Shown here: positions 25,835 to 33,745 of the stretch, in pieces | How the letters are laid out: the number at the start of each line of letters is the position of its first letter | How positions within the stretch are numbered: position 1 is the stretch's first letter | Assembly (NCBI GenBank): GCA_031426915.1 | Contig: JASJPB010000041.1 | Span: 43,366 to 107,365 of the forward strand | DNA from: Sulfurimicrobium sp031426915 | Lineage (GTDB): Bacteria > Pseudomonadota > Gammaproteobacteria > Burkholderiales > Sulfuricellaceae | Length of the DNA: 64,000 nt | Reading direction: 5' to 3' | Program-made: the position numbers and the translations under genes | Notes under the pieces: model-generated | Told to the model about the DNA's origin: nothing | Databases searched by the model: none | What the model saw: the letters and a program-made list of their open reading frames with translations, nothing else

Positions 25835-26697
25835 AAACTCGCGTCGTGGGCGTGCTGGTCATCAGGAACGGCATCGTGGTCCAGAGCATCCAGTTCAAAC
25901 GCTATCTGCCGGTCGGCCGGGTTTCCATTGCCGTGGAATACCTCAATCGCTGGGGCATAGACGATATCGTCTTGCTGGACATGGACGCCACCCCTCAAGG
26001 CAGGCCGCCGAACTTCGAAAAAATCCGGGAATATTCCCGTTTTTGCCAGGTCCCGCTCACAGTGGGTGGCGGCGTGCGTAGTGTGAAAGACATGGAGAAC
26101 CTGCTGCAATCCGGTGCAGACCGGATCGCCCTCAATGCCTCGGCCATCGCCAACCCTCGACTGATCAGCGAGGGGGCAAGGTTTTTCGGCGCACAGTGCA
26201 TGGTGGTTTCGATCGACGCGCGACGCAAGCCAGACGGAAATTATGAGGTTTTCAGCCATTCCGGCACCAGACCCACCGGGCACAGCCCTGAAACACTGGC
26301 GCGCCAGCTGGAAGAACTGGGCGCGGGAGAAATTCTGCTGACCGCCATCGATCAGGACGGCATGAAACGGGGATTCGACCTGGAGCTCATCAACCGGGTC
26401 GCCGAAGCCGTGGACATCCCGCTGGTCGCGTGCGGCGGCGCAGGGCATCCACAACATCTTCTGGAAGCGTGCAGGCTGGGGATATCCGGCGTTGCTGCCG
26501 GCAACTTCTACCACTACACCGAGCACAGCGTCATTGTCGCCAAGAGCTATCTGCACACGGCGGGAATCAATGTGCGGCTCGACTCTTTTGTAACCTACGA
26601 CGACTGCCAGTTCGACAGCGACGGTCGCGTGGCGCGGATTGGGGATGAAGCGCTGGAAAAATTGCGTTTCAAGGTGATCCCCGAGGAAGTCATATGA
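25828..26697 (+). CDS. wbuZ: HisF-like ammonia-channel protein of sugar amidination (WbuZ)
   Basis: This 289-residue (beta/alpha)8 barrel partners the HisH-like protein. True HisF uses two aspartates. The second is kept (MVVSIDARR). The first, in the family CLDVK strand, is replaced: the protein reads VVGVLVIRNGIVVQ at that point. This loss is typical of WbuZ/HisF2 proteins of O-antigen loci, which keep the ammonia tunnel but need no cyclase. Its size is somewhat above HisF, with a C-terminal extension. It is translated from ATG 25828 inside the end of wbuY. Its own end overlaps the next amidotransferase. Confidence 0.88.
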   Translation: MLKTRVVGVLVIRNGIVVQSIQFKRYLPVGRVSIAVEYLNRWGIDDIVLLDMDATPQGRPPNFEKIREYSRFCQVPLTVGGGVRSVKDMENLLQSGADRIALNASAIANPRLISEGARFFGAQCMVVSIDARRKPDGNYEVFSHSGTRPTGHSPETLARQLEELGAGEILLTAIDQDGMKRGFDLELINRVAEAVDIPLVACGGAGHPQHLLEACRLGISGVAAGNFYHYTEHSVIVAKSYLHTAGINVRLDSFVTYDDCQFDSDGRVARIGDEALEKLRFKVIPEEVI

Positions 26698-27950
26698 AAT
26701 ACTGCAAACGCTGCCTCTATCCGGAAAACCACCCGCTCAACCTCACCTTCGACGAAGAAGGCGTATGCAGCGGCTGCCGCGTGCACGAGGAAAAGGACCA
26801 GATCGACTGGGCCGAACGCAAGGAAAAACTGCGCAGCCTGCTGAGCGAGTTCAAATCGCGTTCACGCAGCCTGCACGACTGCATCATTCCCGTTTCCGGG
26901 GGGCGGGATTCCCATTTCATCGTGCACACCATCAAGCACGAATTCGGCATGCACCCGCTGCTGGTCAACTACAACAAGCATTACAACACCCGCATGGGCA
27001 TCCGCAACCTGGCCTACCTGCAATCCCTGCTCGGCTGCGACATCTTCACCCAGACCGCAAGCCCGGCCCTGGTCAAGAAAGTGACGCGCGAATCCCTGCG
27101 CCAGCTCGGCAGCATGTACTGGCACTGTCTGGCGGGTACAACGGCTTTCCCGGTACAGGTCGCGGTCAAGTTCAAGATCCCGCTGATCATCTGGGGCGCA
27201 CACCAGGGCAACGACCAGGTCGGCATGTTCTCCCACCTCGACGAGGTGGAGATGACGCGCAAATACCGCAAGGACCATGACCTGATGGGCGTGGAGGCGG
27301 AAGACCTGGTGCGCAACAGCGAAGAACTCACGCTGGACGACATGGAGCCCTTCATCTACCCCCACGACAATGAAATCCGCTCGGTCGGGGTACGCGGCAT
27401 CTACCTCAACAACTACCTGCGCTGGGACTCCAAGGCCCAGCACGAAAAAATGATCGCCGCCTACGGCTATGAAACTTCAGCCCAGCAGCGCACCTTCGAC
27501 ACCTACAACGATGTGGACAGCTTTCATTACTCCGGCATCCACGACACCATCAAGTTCCTCAAGTGGGGCTATGGCAAGGTAAGCGACCACGCCAGCCGGG
27601 AAATCCGCCTCAAGCGCCTCACCCGCGAGGAAGGTATCGCCCTGGTGCAGCGCTACCAGGACAGGAAGCCCGAAGACCTGGCCCTGTTCCTGAAATGGGC
27701 GGACATCGGCGAAGAGCAGTTCTGGCAGTGGATAAATCAGAAACGCGACCCGCGCATCTGGTCACGCGACGAGAACGGCGAGTGGATGCTGCAGGATTCC
27801 ATACTCAACCATCGCCAGGACGATGGCGTCGATGCGGTACGACTGGAGCGCAAGGAAAGCTGCGAATTCCAGCTCAACCCACCGCGCGACCCCAATGCCG
27901 TCGAGGACCGCTACATCCTGGTCGGCCGCGGCTGGGTCGACCAGGCCTAA
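26694..27950 (+). CDS. N-acetyl sugar amidotransferase (WbuX/PseA-like), copy 2
   Basis: This is a second ATP-dependent sugar amidotransferase, 418 residues, overlapping wbuZ by 4 bp. The zinc cysteines (YCKRCLYPEN and CSGC) and a PP-loop VSGGRDS are present, with Arg in place of the Lys of copy 1. It is about 40 residues longer than copy 1, with an extra C-terminal stretch (SCEFQLNPPRDPNAVEDRY). The two copies are clearly divergent, so they probably modify different N-acetyl positions or different sugars. Both could draw ammonia from the single WbuY/WbuZ pair between them. Confidence 0.85.
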   Translation: MKYCKRCLYPENHPLNLTFDEEGVCSGCRVHEEKDQIDWAERKEKLRSLLSEFKSRSRSLHDCIIPVSGGRDSHFIVHTIKHEFGMHPLLVNYNKHYNTRMGIRNLAYLQSLLGCDIFTQTASPALVKKVTRESLRQLGSMYWHCLAGTTAFPVQVAVKFKIPLIIWGAHQGNDQVGMFSHLDEVEMTRKYRKDHDLMGVEAEDLVRNSEELTLDDMEPFIYPHDNEIRSVGVRGIYLNNYLRWDSKAQHEKMIAAYGYETSAQQRTFDTYNDVDSFHYSGIHDTIKFLKWGYGKVSDHASREIRLKRLTREEGIALVQRYQDRKPEDLALFLKWADIGEEQFWQWINQKRDPRIWSRDENGEWMLQDSILNHRQDDGVDAVRLERKESCEFQLNPPRDPNAVEDRYILVGRGWVDQA

Positions 27951-27990
27951 CAGGTGGTCTGCATGAAACAGATAAAGTGCGACGAACCAC

Positions 27991-28087
27991 GGACACTTCC
28001 CCCCTGACAAGGGGGGATCGAGGGGGGGTGCGACAATGGCATAACCTCCCGGCCAACCCCCCTTCCCCCTTGTCAGGGGGGTGTCCC
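27991..28087 (+). repeat. G/C-run inverted repeat element between two operons
   Basis: In the 189-bp gap after the second amidotransferase lie two inverted arms. The left arm, about 27991-28028, contains GGACACTTCC, CCCTGACAAGGGGGG. The right arm, about 28056-28087, contains CCCCCTTGTCAGGGGGG and GTGTCC. Each arm can fold on itself (CCCCCC/GGGGGG), and the two can pair over roughly 30 bases with small gaps. It looks like a dispersed REP- or MITE-type element and could also stop transcription. No coding sequence lies in it. Confidence 0.6.
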
Positions 28088-28139
28088 TTCGTTTCTACAT
28101 GACCGGCTCCTAGCACACCCTTGATAAGGCATATCCCCC

Positions 28140-28667
28140 ATGGCCAAACTCCCTCCGCTGGAAACCCCCCGCCTCCGCATCGTCCCTTTCGACGCCGCCT
28201 TCCTCACGGAACGCTATGTCGGCTGGCTCAACGACCCGGAAGTGGTGCGCCATAGCGAACAGAGACACCGCCGCCACACGCTGGAATCCTGTGCCGCCTA
28301 TTGGCGCTCGATCGAAGCCAGTCCGCATTTTTTCTGCGCCATCCTGAAGAAGGACGACGGCGAACATGTAGGCAACATGACCGTGGTCATGGACATCCCG
28401 AACCAGGTTGCCGACATGGCGCTCATGATCGGGGAAAGACAGCATTGGGGCAGCGGCTTCGGTTCCGAAGCCTGGCTTGCCATGATGCAGGAATTGTTTT
28501 CCAGCCAGCCGGTGCGCAAGATCACCGCCGGCACCATGGCGACCAATCAGGGCATGCTGGCAGTGATGCAGAAAAGCGGAATGGACGAGGAAGGCCGCCG
28601 CAGCCGCCACTTTTTGTGGGAAGGACAGGAAGTGGACATGGTCATGGCGGCGAAATTCAGGAACTAG
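28140..28667 (+). CDS. GNAT acetyltransferase, RimJ/RimL type
   Basis: This 175-residue acetyltransferase opens with LETPRLRIVPFDAAFL. YVGWLNDPEVVRHSEQRH is typical of GNATs in sugar and flagellin-modification loci, and WGSGFGSEAWLAMMQELF supplies the acetyl-CoA loop. It probably N- or O-acetylates a sugar of this locus. It is the last plus-strand gene of the cluster. Its end faces the end of the TPR-transferase array with only 7 bp between them, and no terminator is visible there. Confidence 0.82.
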   Translation: MAKLPPLETPRLRIVPFDAAFLTERYVGWLNDPEVVRHSEQRHRRHTLESCAAYWRSIEASPHFFCAILKKDDGEHVGNMTVVMDIPNQVADMALMIGERQHWGSGFGSEAWLAMMQELFSSQPVRKITAGTMATNQGMLAVMQKSGMDEEGRRSRHFLWEGQEVDMVMAAKFRN

Positions 28668-28674
28668 CTCTCCC

Positions 28675-30459
28675 CTATAGATCCGACAGGTCGCGCGCCA
28701 CCTGCGCAAGCAAGCCTGCCCACGGCGCCTCCGGGCCTTTCAGGTAAGCCTTGACGTCCGGAAACCAGGGCATGCGATCCGTCCCCAGCATGGTCCAGTC
28801 GCTGTCGAGATTGAGCAGCCAAGTCGGCACGCCGACTGCGCCCGCCATGGCGAATACCGAGGTGTTGGGCGCGATCACCAGGTCCAGCGCCTTCGTCAGC
28901 GCCGCCGCATCATCCAGTTCGTCCTTGAGGTTCAGGCCCGGCGCTTCGTGGATCGCCCCCCCCAACAGCCGGCGCGCATCCTCCAGTTCCTCGCGGCAGT
29001 CGCCGTATTGCAGGTTGACGAACACTATCCCGGCCGTTCTGAGGATTTCGCCCCACTGGCTCAGCTCGGTGTAGTAGCTGTCGCGGTAAGCGCCGCGTTT
29101 CATGCTGCGCCAGGAAATGCCCACCTTGGGGCCGGGACCGAGGCTGGCGAGCCAGTCCTTCCAGTGCGCGATCCGTTCGGGAGCGGGGGTCAGGTAGCCT
29201 CGATGCGCGGGGAAACTTTCCAGCGTGGGGCGGTACCAGCGCGCCAGGCTGCCCATCGGCAGCTGGTAGTCGATGTCCGCCTGCAGCAGGCGCGGATGCG
29301 GCGGATTTTCCCGGCCATGCACTTCCATCCCGGGGAAGGAGCGCGCCAACAACGCCACCAGGCGCGGCTCGCATTCCACAACCACCCGGGCGCCGGCCTT
29401 GATGGCATCGGGAATCCCCGAGGAAAACAGGATTTCGTCCCCCACCCCCTGTTCGCCCCAGATCAGCAAGCTCTTGCCAGCCAGAGGCTCGCCGGCCCAG
29501 CGCGGACAGGGGAAGGGACGGTACAGCTTGGGAAACTCCCTGAGCCGCCATTCATGCTCGATCCAGCCTCGCTCCAGTTTCCCGAGTTCCAGCAGGAACA
29601 GCGCAAGATTCCAGTGACCCCCCGGAAAATCCGGCTTCAATTCGATCGCCCGGTCCAGGTGTTGCAGCGCCTCGTCGAACCGCCCCATCTGCCTCAAAGC
29701 GCTGCCCATGTTCGAATGGGCCTCCCCGAAATCGGGGCGGAGTTCGATCGCGCGTTCCAGGCTGACGATCGCCTCGCCCAGCCTGCCCGCCTGGGTCAGG
29801 GCATTGCCCCGGTTCGACCAGGCCTCGACGAAGTCGGGCTTGAGCCGGACGGCTTGATCCAGGCTGGCAACGGCCTCGTCGAGTTGCCCCAGGCTTTTCA
29901 AGGCATTGCCCAGGTTTCCCCAGGCCTCGGCGAAGGCCGGCTCCAGCGCCACCGCCTGGCGGAAACACGCCAGCGCTTCGTCCATCCGCTCCAGTTCCTT
30001 CAGGCATACGCCCAGGTTGTTGTGCGCCCGGGCGTAGTCCGGCTTCAGCGACAGCGCGCGCCGGTAATTTTCCCCCGCCTCGTCCAGCCGCCCCAGACCC
30101 CGCAGCGCATTGCCCAGGTTGTTGTGGTACACCGCCACTTCCGGCCGTGTCGCAATCGCCTTCTCCAGCAGATTCGCCGCCATGTCGTTGCGGCCGGCCT
30201 GCAGGGCGAGCGTGCCCAGCAGGTTCAGCGCGTCGCTGTTGTTCGGCTCGGCACCCAGCACTTTTTGATACAGTTCGGCCGCCTGCTGCAGCCGGCCCTC
30301 GCTCTGGTGGCGCCAGCCTTCGCGCAGCAGCGCCTCGCTGTCGGCGGGCGCAGGAGCCGGGACGGCAGCGGCTTGCGCCGCGTCAGCCAGGCTGCCGCAA
30401 CATTGTTTGTATTTCTTGCCGCTGCCGCACGGGCAGGGGGTGTTGCGGCTGACTGTCAT
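28675..30459 (-). CDS. SEC-C / TPR / GT-B transferase, array gene 8 (last in operon)
   Basis: This 594-residue protein has an N-terminal SEC-C zinc motif (CPCGSGKKYKQCCG), about nine TPR units (residues ~45-345, of the LGNALRGLGRLDEA type) and a C-terminal GT9/GT41-like GT-B domain (SLLIWGEQGVGDEILF; IAPNTSVFAMAGAVGVPTW). It should transfer a sugar to a protein held by the TPR superhelix. This is inferred from domains, and the donor is unknown. The start at 30459 was chosen at the SEC-C motif, since longer frames only mirror the neighbour. Its first ~460 coding bases are almost identical to those of the next gene. It lacks the K-G-x-A tail of the other copies, and nothing lies downstream to need one. 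Confidence 0.85.
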   Translation of the reverse strand: MTVSRNTPCPCGSGKKYKQCCGSLADAAQAAAVPAPAPADSEALLREGWRHQSEGRLQQAAELYQKVLGAEPNNSDALNLLGTLALQAGRNDMAANLLEKAIATRPEVAVYHNNLGNALRGLGRLDEAGENYRRALSLKPDYARAHNNLGVCLKELERMDEALACFRQAVALEPAFAEAWGNLGNALKSLGQLDEAVASLDQAVRLKPDFVEAWSNRGNALTQAGRLGEAIVSLERAIELRPDFGEAHSNMGSALRQMGRFDEALQHLDRAIELKPDFPGGHWNLALFLLELGKLERGWIEHEWRLREFPKLYRPFPCPRWAGEPLAGKSLLIWGEQGVGDEILFSSGIPDAIKAGARVVVECEPRLVALLARSFPGMEVHGRENPPHPRLLQADIDYQLPMGSLARWYRPTLESFPAHRGYLTPAPERIAHWKDWLASLGPGPKVGISWRSMKRGAYRDSYYTELSQWGEILRTAGIVFVNLQYGDCREELEDARRLLGGAIHEAPGLNLKDELDDAAALTKALDLVIAPNTSVFAMAGAVGVPTWLLNLDSDWTMLGTDRMPWFPDVKAYLKGPEAPWAGLLAQVARDLSDL

Positions 30460-31392
30460 GCCTTGCCTTTCCTTGTCATCTCGTTCAGCGCGCCGGCCAC
30501 TTGCGCCAGCAGCGGTGCCCAGGGTTCCCCCCAGGACTTGCGGTAGACCTTCACGCTCGGGAACCACGGCACCCGGTCCGTGCCCAGCATGGTCCAGTCG
30601 CTGTCCAGGTTGAGCAGCCAGGTCGGTGCGCCCACCGCCCCCGCCATGCCGAATACCGAGGTGTTGGGCGCGATCGCCAGGTCCAGCGCTTTCGTCAGCG
30701 CGGCCGCGTCGTCCAGCTCATCCTTGAGATTCAAACCAGGCGCTTCATGGATTTCCACCCCGAAGCGCTGGCTTGCTTCGTCCAGCTCCGCGCGGCAGTC
30801 GCCGTATTGCAGGTTGACGAACACCACCCCCGCCATCTTGAGGACTTCGCCCCACTGGCTCAGCTCTGTGTAGTAGCTGTCGCGGTCCGCGCCGCGTTTC
30901 ATGCTGCGCCACGAGATGCCCACCTTGAGGCCGGGGCCGAGGCTGGCGAGCCACGCCTTCCAGTGTTCCACACGTTCGGAGGCCGGTTTCAGGTAGCCTC
31001 GATGCGCAGGGAAGCTTTCCACCGTGGGGCGGTACCAGCGCGCCAGGCTGCCCATCGGCAGCTGGTAGTCGATGTCCGCCTGCACCAGGCGTGGATGCGG
31101 CGGATTTTCCCGGCCGTAAACTTCCACCCCGGGGAAGGAACGCGCGAACAGCGCCACCAGCCGCGGTTCGCATTCCACAAGCACCCGCGCGCCAGCCTGC
31201 CGCGCATCCATAATCCCTTCCGCAAACAGGATTTCGTCCCCCACCCCCTGCTCGCCCCAGATCAGCAAGCTCTTGCCGGCCAGCGACTCGCCCTGCCACT
31301 CGGGGAAGGAAAACGCCCGTTTCGCAATCGGCATCTCTTCCTTGCGGAAGCGCCAGCCATATTCCTCCCAGCCACGACGAAGATCGCCCTGG
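29905..31392 (-). repeat. Long direct repeat, copy A (pairs with 31506-32993)
   Basis: This segment, covering the start of array gene 8 and the end of gene 7, recurs 1601 bp further on. From 29991 to 31083 I found no difference by eye to 31592-32684. Outside that core a handful of single-base changes appear (for example at 29990 and 31084) before homology ends. The repeat spans a gene junction, the expected footprint of unequal crossing-over. Confidence 0.85.
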
Positions 31393-32060
31393 GCCAGCCG
31401 GCACCCGGCCAGCCTGAAATGCGCTTCGGCATAATGGGGCCGCAGCGCGATGTCCTGCTCCAGGTGGGTGGCCGCCTCGGCCAGTTTGCCCATGTCGCGC
31501 AAGGCATTGCCCAGGTTTCCCCAGGCATCGGCGAACGCCGGCTCCAGCGCCACCGCCTGGCGGAAACACGCCAGCGCTTCGTCCATCCGCCCCAGTTCCT
31601 TCAGGCATACGCCCAGGTTGTTGTGCGCCCGGGCGTAGTCCGGCTTCAGCGACAGCGCGCGCCGGTAATTTTCCCCCGCCTCGTCCAGCCGCCCCAGACC
31701 CCGCAGCGCATTGCCCAGGTTGTTGTGGTACACCGCCACTTCCGGCCGTGTCGCAATCGCCTTCTCCAGCAGATTCGCCGCCATGTCGTTGCGGCCGGCC
31801 TGCAGGGCGAGCGTGCCCAGCAGGTTCAGCGCGTCGCTGTTGTTCGGCTCGGCACCCAGCACTTTTTGATACAGTTCGGCCGCCTGCTGCAGCCGGCCCT
31901 CGCTCTGGTGGCGCCAGCCTTCGCGCAGCAGCGCCTCGCTGTCGGCGGGCGCAGGAGCCGGGACGGCAGCGGCTTGCGCCGCGTCAGCCAGGCTGCCGCA
32001 ACATTGTTTGTATTTCTTGCCGCTGCCGCACGGGCAGGGGGTGTTGCGGCTGACTGTCAT
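30456..32060 (-). CDS. SEC-C / TPR / GT-B transferase, array gene 7 (chimera of neighbours)
   Basis: This protein has 534 residues and the same three-part layout as its neighbours: SEC-C, about seven TPR units and a GT-B domain (GEQGVGDEILFAEGI; APNTSVFGMAGAVGAPTW). Its N-terminal part matches gene 8 at nucleotide level and its C-terminal part matches gene 6, so it reads as a junction product of unequal crossing-over. Its tail RKGKA supplies the AAAGGCAAGG ribosome-binding stretch for gene 8, which it overlaps by 4 bp. It shows no frameshift or missing domain, and the predicted role is the same sugar transfer. Confidence 0.85.
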   Translation of the reverse strand: MTVSRNTPCPCGSGKKYKQCCGSLADAAQAAAVPAPAPADSEALLREGWRHQSEGRLQQAAELYQKVLGAEPNNSDALNLLGTLALQAGRNDMAANLLEKAIATRPEVAVYHNNLGNALRGLGRLDEAGENYRRALSLKPDYARAHNNLGVCLKELGRMDEALACFRQAVALEPAFADAWGNLGNALRDMGKLAEAATHLEQDIALRPHYAEAHFRLAGCRLAQGDLRRGWEEYGWRFRKEEMPIAKRAFSFPEWQGESLAGKSLLIWGEQGVGDEILFAEGIMDARQAGARVLVECEPRLVALFARSFPGVEVYGRENPPHPRLVQADIDYQLPMGSLARWYRPTVESFPAHRGYLKPASERVEHWKAWLASLGPGLKVGISWRSMKRGADRDSYYTELSQWGEVLKMAGVVFVNLQYGDCRAELDEASQRFGVEIHEAPGLNLKDELDDAAALTKALDLAIAPNTSVFGMAGAVGAPTWLLNLDSDWTMLGTDRVPWFPSVKVYRKSWGEPWAPLLAQVAGALNEMTRKGKA

Positions 32061-32993
32061 GCCTTGCCTTTCCTTGTCATCTCGTTCAGCGCGCCGGCCA
32101 CTTGCGCCAGCAGCGGTGCCCAGGGTTCCCCCCAGGACTTGCGGTAGACCTTCACGCTCGGGAACCACGGCACCCGGTCCGTGCCCAGCATGGTCCAGTC
32201 GCTGTCCAGGTTGAGCAGCCAGGTCGGTGCGCCCACCGCCCCCGCCATGCCGAATACCGAGGTGTTGGGCGCGATCGCCAGGTCCAGCGCTTTCGTCAGC
32301 GCGGCCGCGTCGTCCAGCTCATCCTTGAGATTCAAACCAGGCGCTTCATGGATTTCCACCCCGAAGCGCTGGCTTGCTTCGTCCAGCTCCGCGCGGCAGT
32401 CGCCGTATTGCAGGTTGACGAACACCACCCCCGCCATCTTGAGGACTTCGCCCCACTGGCTCAGCTCTGTGTAGTAGCTGTCGCGGTCCGCGCCGCGTTT
32501 CATGCTGCGCCACGAGATGCCCACCTTGAGGCCGGGGCCGAGGCTGGCGAGCCACGCCTTCCAGTGTTCCACACGTTCGGAGGCCGGTTTCAGGTAGCCT
32601 CGATGCGCAGGGAAGCTTTCCACCGTGGGGCGGTACCAGCGCGCCAGGCTGCCCATCGGCAGCTGGTAGTCGATGTCCGCCTGCTGCAGGCGTGGATGCG
32701 GCGGATTTTCCCGGCCGTAAACTTCCACCCCGGGGAAGGAGCGCGTGAACAGCGCCACCAGCCGCGCTTCGCATTCCACGATCACCCGCGCGCCAGCCTG
32801 CCGCGCATCCATAATCCCTTCCGCAAACAGGATTTCGTCCCCCACCCCCTGCTCGCCCCAGATCAGCAAGCTCTTGCCGGCCAGCGACTCGCCCTGCCAC
32901 TCGGGGAAGGAAAACGCCCGTTTCGCAATCGGCATCTCTTCCTTGCGGAAGCGCCAGCCGTATTCTTCCCAGCCACGACGAAGATCGCCCGCC
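31506..32993 (-). repeat. Long direct repeat, copy B (pairs with 29905-31392)
   Basis: This is the second copy of the ~1.49-kb repeat, covering the start of array gene 7 and the end of gene 6. The offset is a constant 1601 bp. Both copies keep their reading frames and the ATGA overlap. Confidence 0.85.
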
Positions 32994-33745
32994 ACCAGGA
33001 AACACCAGGCCAGTTCGAAATGCGCATCGCCATAATCGGGCTTGATGCGCAAGGCGCGCGCGAAGTATTCCGCCGCTTCAGCAAACCGCTCCATGCGCCG
33101 CAGCACGACGCCGGTATTGAACAGCACCACCACCGAATCGGGCTGAACCTTGATCAGCTTCTCGAAGCAGCTCAGCGCTTCCTCGCAATGGTTCGCTTCC
33201 TTGAGCGTCATGCCCAGGTTGTTCAGCGCGCCGACATTGCCGGGCGCTTCCGACAGAACGCGCCGGTACTCGCGGATCGAATCATCCAGCCTGCCCTGCG
33301 ACCGCAGGATCAGCGCCAGCGTAAAGCGCGCCCCGGTCATTCCCGGCTTGCGTTTCAGCACCGCCAGCGTCTCCCGTTCTGCCTGTTCCAGCCGGCCCAG
33401 GTCGAACAGGGCATTGGCCAGGTCCAGGCGGAACCCGGGTTGATCCGGCCGTGCCGCAAGCGCGCGCCCGAACAGTTCCAGCGCGGCATCCAGCTTGCCC
33501 ACCCGATGCGCCAGCTGGCCCAGCAGATGGTTCGCATCCGGGTTGTCCGGCTGCGCCGCGAGCAGTTTCCGGCACAGGATTTCCGTCTGCTGCAACGCCC
33601 CGTTCTGGAACAACTGGCGCGCCTGCTGCAATGCAGCCTGAATCTCGCCTCCGGACGGTGCGCCGGCCTGGCCCTCCCGGCCGCAGCATTGCTTGTATTT
33701 CTTCCCGCTGCCGCAGGGGCAAGGGGCGTTGCGACTGATCGTCAT
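32057..33745 (-). CDS. SEC-C / TPR / GT-B transferase, array gene 6
   Basis: This protein has 562 residues. It starts MTISRNAPCPCGSG with the SEC-C motif, then seven or eight TPR units (LFDLGRLEQAERETLAVLKR and others), then the GT-B domain. The transferase half is nearly identical to those of gene 7 and of gene 2, which lies 6.9 kb away, while its TPR part differs from both. The N-terminal part shares a short high-identity stretch with gene 5. TPRs usually choose partners, so copies with one catalytic half and different TPRs may glycosylate different proteins. Both ends overlap neighbours by 4 bp. Confidence 0.85.
   Translation of the reverse strand: MTISRNAPCPCGSGKKYKQCCGREGQAGAPSGGEIQAALQQARQLFQNGALQQTEILCRKLLAAQPDNPDANHLLGQLAHRVGKLDAALELFGRALAARPDQPGFRLDLANALFDLGRLEQAERETLAVLKRKPGMTGARFTLALILRSQGRLDDSIREYRRVLSEAPGNVGALNNLGMTLKEANHCEEALSCFEKLIKVQPDSVVVLFNTGVVLRRMERFAEAAEYFARALRIKPDYGDAHFELAWCFLVAGDLRRGWEEYGWRFRKEEMPIAKRAFSFPEWQGESLAGKSLLIWGEQGVGDEILFAEGIMDARQAGARVIVECEARLVALFTRSFPGVEVYGRENPPHPRLQQADIDYQLPMGSLARWYRPTVESFPAHRGYLKPASERVEHWKAWLASLGPGLKVGISWRSMKRGADRDSYYTELSQWGEVLKMAGVVFVNLQYGDCRAELDEASQRFGVEIHEAPGLNLKDELDDAAALTKALDLAIAPNTSVFGMAGAVGAPTWLLNLDSDWTMLGTDRVPWFPSVKVYRKSWGEPWAPLLAQVAGALNEMTRKGKA
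32131..32891 (-). repeat. Shared transferase-domain tract, copy in array gene 6 (pairs with 38985-39745)
   Basis: About 760 bp of the GT-B coding region are nearly identical to 38985-39745, at a constant offset of 6854 bp. Only a few base changes were seen (for example near the left border). Flanking sequence on both sides differs clearly. Confidence 0.8.

Noticed and set aside
25175..26697. Histidine biosynthesis genes hisH and hisF
   Set aside because: The HisF-like protein lacks the first catalytic Asp, no other his gene is near, and both sit between sugar amidotransferases.
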